DNA of 15,820 nt from assembly GCA_019057775.1 (NCBI GenBank), contig JAHLWT010000027.1, forward strand, positions 1-15,820, read 5' to 3'. Each line of letters starts with the position of its first letter. The first letter of the stretch is position 1. Of the stretch, positions 14,249 through 15,820 are shown one piece after another. Position numbers and translations under genes: made by a program. The notes below the pieces were generated by a model. It did not search any database. It saw only the letters and a program-made list of their open reading frames with translations, and had not been told where the DNA came from. Origin of the DNA: Promethearchaeota archaeon (GTDB taxonomy: Archaea; Asgardarchaeota; Lokiarchaeia; Sigynarchaeales; SOKP01).

Positions 14249-15820
14249 CTATGCAACTAAATGTTTAGCAAACTTCATTATTTCTCTAATTTCCCCCGGC
14301 TTAAATACCCCAATAATTCCATCAGGGTCGATCCTGGTAAAAGGTTCCTTGACAAGATCTTTTTTATCAATGGCACCTTTTCTCAAGATGAATGTTTGCA
14401 AGGTTAAAATAAACTGTATTTGTTGTTCACTGTATGTGTTGTGCTCTGCAATGAAAGAGGCAAATGCTTCCGATACTTCTTCTGTGAATGATTTTAATTG
14501 TTCCTGTCCAAGCATATGCTTGATGAATTGAATGAATTTTGCCCGTTTGTTGTCATAAACCTTTTGTAATAATTCTTCAGTAACCCAGGGATCACGGCTC
14601 TCAAGAATATTTGCCAACTGTTCAACCTCCTGTTCCGTTATCTCCCGGCCCAACTGTAATTTCTGAAGTACAAAGTTCGAACTCACCATTTCATTAACAA
14701 TAGCTTCAACTTTATCCCTATATTTTTTCACCGTCATTCGTTCATGTTCCGGACCAAACTCTACGTGTTTTTTCTCTGCCACCTCATCGCGGATATCCAA
14801 TTTCTCTTCACCAGGCTTTTCTTCTCCTTTATACCTCATTAAAGGTCCCAAACGGGTAACAAGTTCTTCCAAATCATTATATGTAAATCTGTGCCACCAG
14901 CTTGGTTGCAAAACAGTTTCAATATACTCCTTCTCTTTTCTTACAATATTGATGGACATTGGTAACTCATCAATCTGTTCGATAACAGCATCCCTGATAG
15001 TCTCGTATTTCTCAAGCTCCTTCCTCAGGTGAGCAGTAGCCATATCAACCAAATTAATTTCAAAACGCATTGATTTAAAATCACCCTGCGATTTAGCACG
15101 CATTACCGGAGCTATCACTTTGCGTAAATCATCTATCTTCTCTTCGGAAATAAATTTCCAATAGTCTTCTTCTATTACAGGAGCAAGATCTGAATGAGCT
15201 TCCAAAACAATAACTGAATTTTGTGGCAGTTCTGCAATCTCGTCTCTTAAATGCCGAATAACACTATTCTTAACATCAATATTATTGGCTTCCATAGAAG
15301 CGGATAATTCGTCCAGCCTGGCTTCAAACAAGCGTACAGGTAAAGCTTTTTGTCCCTTAGCTTCTTTACCCTTGGGTATTTCCTTAAAATATTCAAAGTT
15401 CTCCCACATATCTATAATAAGAAACCTGTCTTTTTCCAGGCACCATGGTTTCAATTTGTCTTCATTCAGCACTCTTGTGCCACGACCAATCATTTGCCAG
15501 AACTTGGTATAAGAATACACCGGTTTAGCAAACACCAGGTTGACAATTTCAAGTATGTCAATTCCGGTATCAAGCATATCTACACTTACAGCAATACGTG
15601 GCATATCTGTAGTCTTGAATTTATCGAGCAATCCGCCTTTGCCATAGACACCTTTTATACCGGAAATCAAAACCTCCGCAATTTGTCCTTTGTATTCAGG
15701 GAAAAGCCGGTCAAAGGTTTCAACCAATCTGTAAGCATGTTTCTTGCTTATGGCAAAAAAGATAGTTTTGCCCGGCAAAACCCCATCAGGGCTTTTTATA
15801 CACTCCTCCATAAATTCACG
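14249..15820 (-). CDS. hsdR: Type I restriction subunit, C-terminal part (EcoEI-like), cut by the window edge
   Basis: The last 523 codons are visible; the frame is still open at the right edge (three more codons before the ATG at 15809-15811), so that ATG is internal. The fragment begins in the second RecA-like helicase domain: KTIFFAISKKHAYRLVETF, the RIAVSVDMLDTGIDI strand and motif V, then FWQMIGRGTRVL as motif VI. After it comes the long helical C-terminal domain found in EcoEI-type R subunits, which contacts the methylase (WWHRFTYNDLEELVTRLGPL is part of it). The N-terminal nuclease domain and Walker A/B lie beyond the window. HsdR translocates DNA and cuts at collision sites when the target is unmethylated. 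No disruption is visible. Confidence 0.93.
   Translation of the reverse strand, partial: REFMEECIKSPDGVLPGKTIFFAISKKHAYRLVETFDRLFPEYKGQIAEVLISGIKGVYGKGGLLDKFKTTDMPRIAVSVDMLDTGIDILEIVNLVFAKPVYSYTKFWQMIGRGTRVLNEDKLKPWCLEKDRFLIIDMWENFEYFKEIPKGKEAKGQKALPVRLFEARLDELSASMEANNIDVKNSVIRHLRDEIAELPQNSVIVLEAHSDLAPVIEEDYWKFISEEKIDDLRKVIAPVMRAKSQGDFKSMRFEINLVDMATAHLRKELEKYETIRDAVIEQIDELPMSINIVRKEKEYIETVLQPSWWHRFTYNDLEELVTRLGPLMRYKGEEKPGEEKLDIRDEVAEKKHVEFGPEHERMTVKKYRDKVEAIVNEMVSSNFVLQKLQLGREITEQEVEQLANILESRDPWVTEELLQKVYDNKRAKFIQFIKHMLGQEQLKSFTEEVSEAFASFIAEHNTYSEQQIQFILTLQTFILRKGAIDKKDLVKEPFTRIDPDGIIGVFKPGEIREIMKFAKHLVA

Overview
The window reads as a defence island from a low-GC bacterium, most likely a member of the Bacteroidota. 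The reasons are the strong A+T bias, the scarcity of clear Shine-Dalgarno sequences, a promoter box upstream of the AbiE pair that matches the Bacteroidota -7 consensus TAnnTTTG (TATATTTG on the minus strand), and the style of the gene families. No tRNA, rRNA or CRISPR array was seen. All function calls come from motifs read by eye; no database search was run.

Layout. (1) 1-113: tail of a gene entering from the left. (2) 264-1948, minus strand: a type IV AbiE toxin-antitoxin pair (abiEi antitoxin, then abiEii nucleotidyltransferase toxin, 4-nt overlap), with a promoter and two GTAGT-n3-ACTAC inverted repeats upstream. (3) 1949-2686: scar region with a GC-rich multi-hairpin element and the last ~76 codons of a tyrosine recombinase. 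(4) 2687-3553, minus: an undescribed zinc-ribbon protein whose C-terminal region carries an Rx4H HEPN-like motif, preceded by a cluster of inverted repeats. (5) 4107-5631, plus: an RloA/AbiLi-like AAA ATPase followed by a RloB-like Toprim gene that is cut short. (6) 5772-10653, plus: a tightly coupled five-gene operon, the main discovery candidate. (7) 10675-11238: transposase tail and decayed sequence. (8) 11239-15820, minus: a type I restriction-modification operon hsdR(partial)-hsdM-hsdS, followed by a 94-aa membrane protein that overlaps hsdS by 4 nt.

The five-gene operon consists of a small Cro/C1-type regulator, a DNA methyltransferase (DPFAGCGTT then TSPPY), a 335-aa protein of unknown function with winged-helix-like stretches, a P-loop AAA-type ATPase (GDYGYGKT, LVDEFE) and a PIN-domain nuclease with all the expected acidic residues plus a beta-rich C-terminal domain. 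The successive spacings are ATGA, ATGA, TAATG and 10 nt. A perfect 19-bp palindrome lies 7 nt before the regulator start and looks like its own operator, as for controller proteins of restriction-modification systems. My inference is a methylation-guarded defence system in which an ATPase/adaptor couples detection of foreign DNA or its replication to a PIN nuclease. It resembles no gene set I can name: BREX, DISARM, Dnd, MADS and type I-III R-M do not combine these parts.

The neighbours fit the same picture. Truncated rloB, an integrase tail, a transposase tail and inverted-repeat clusters separate the modules, which suggests that the island was assembled by repeated insertion and deletion.
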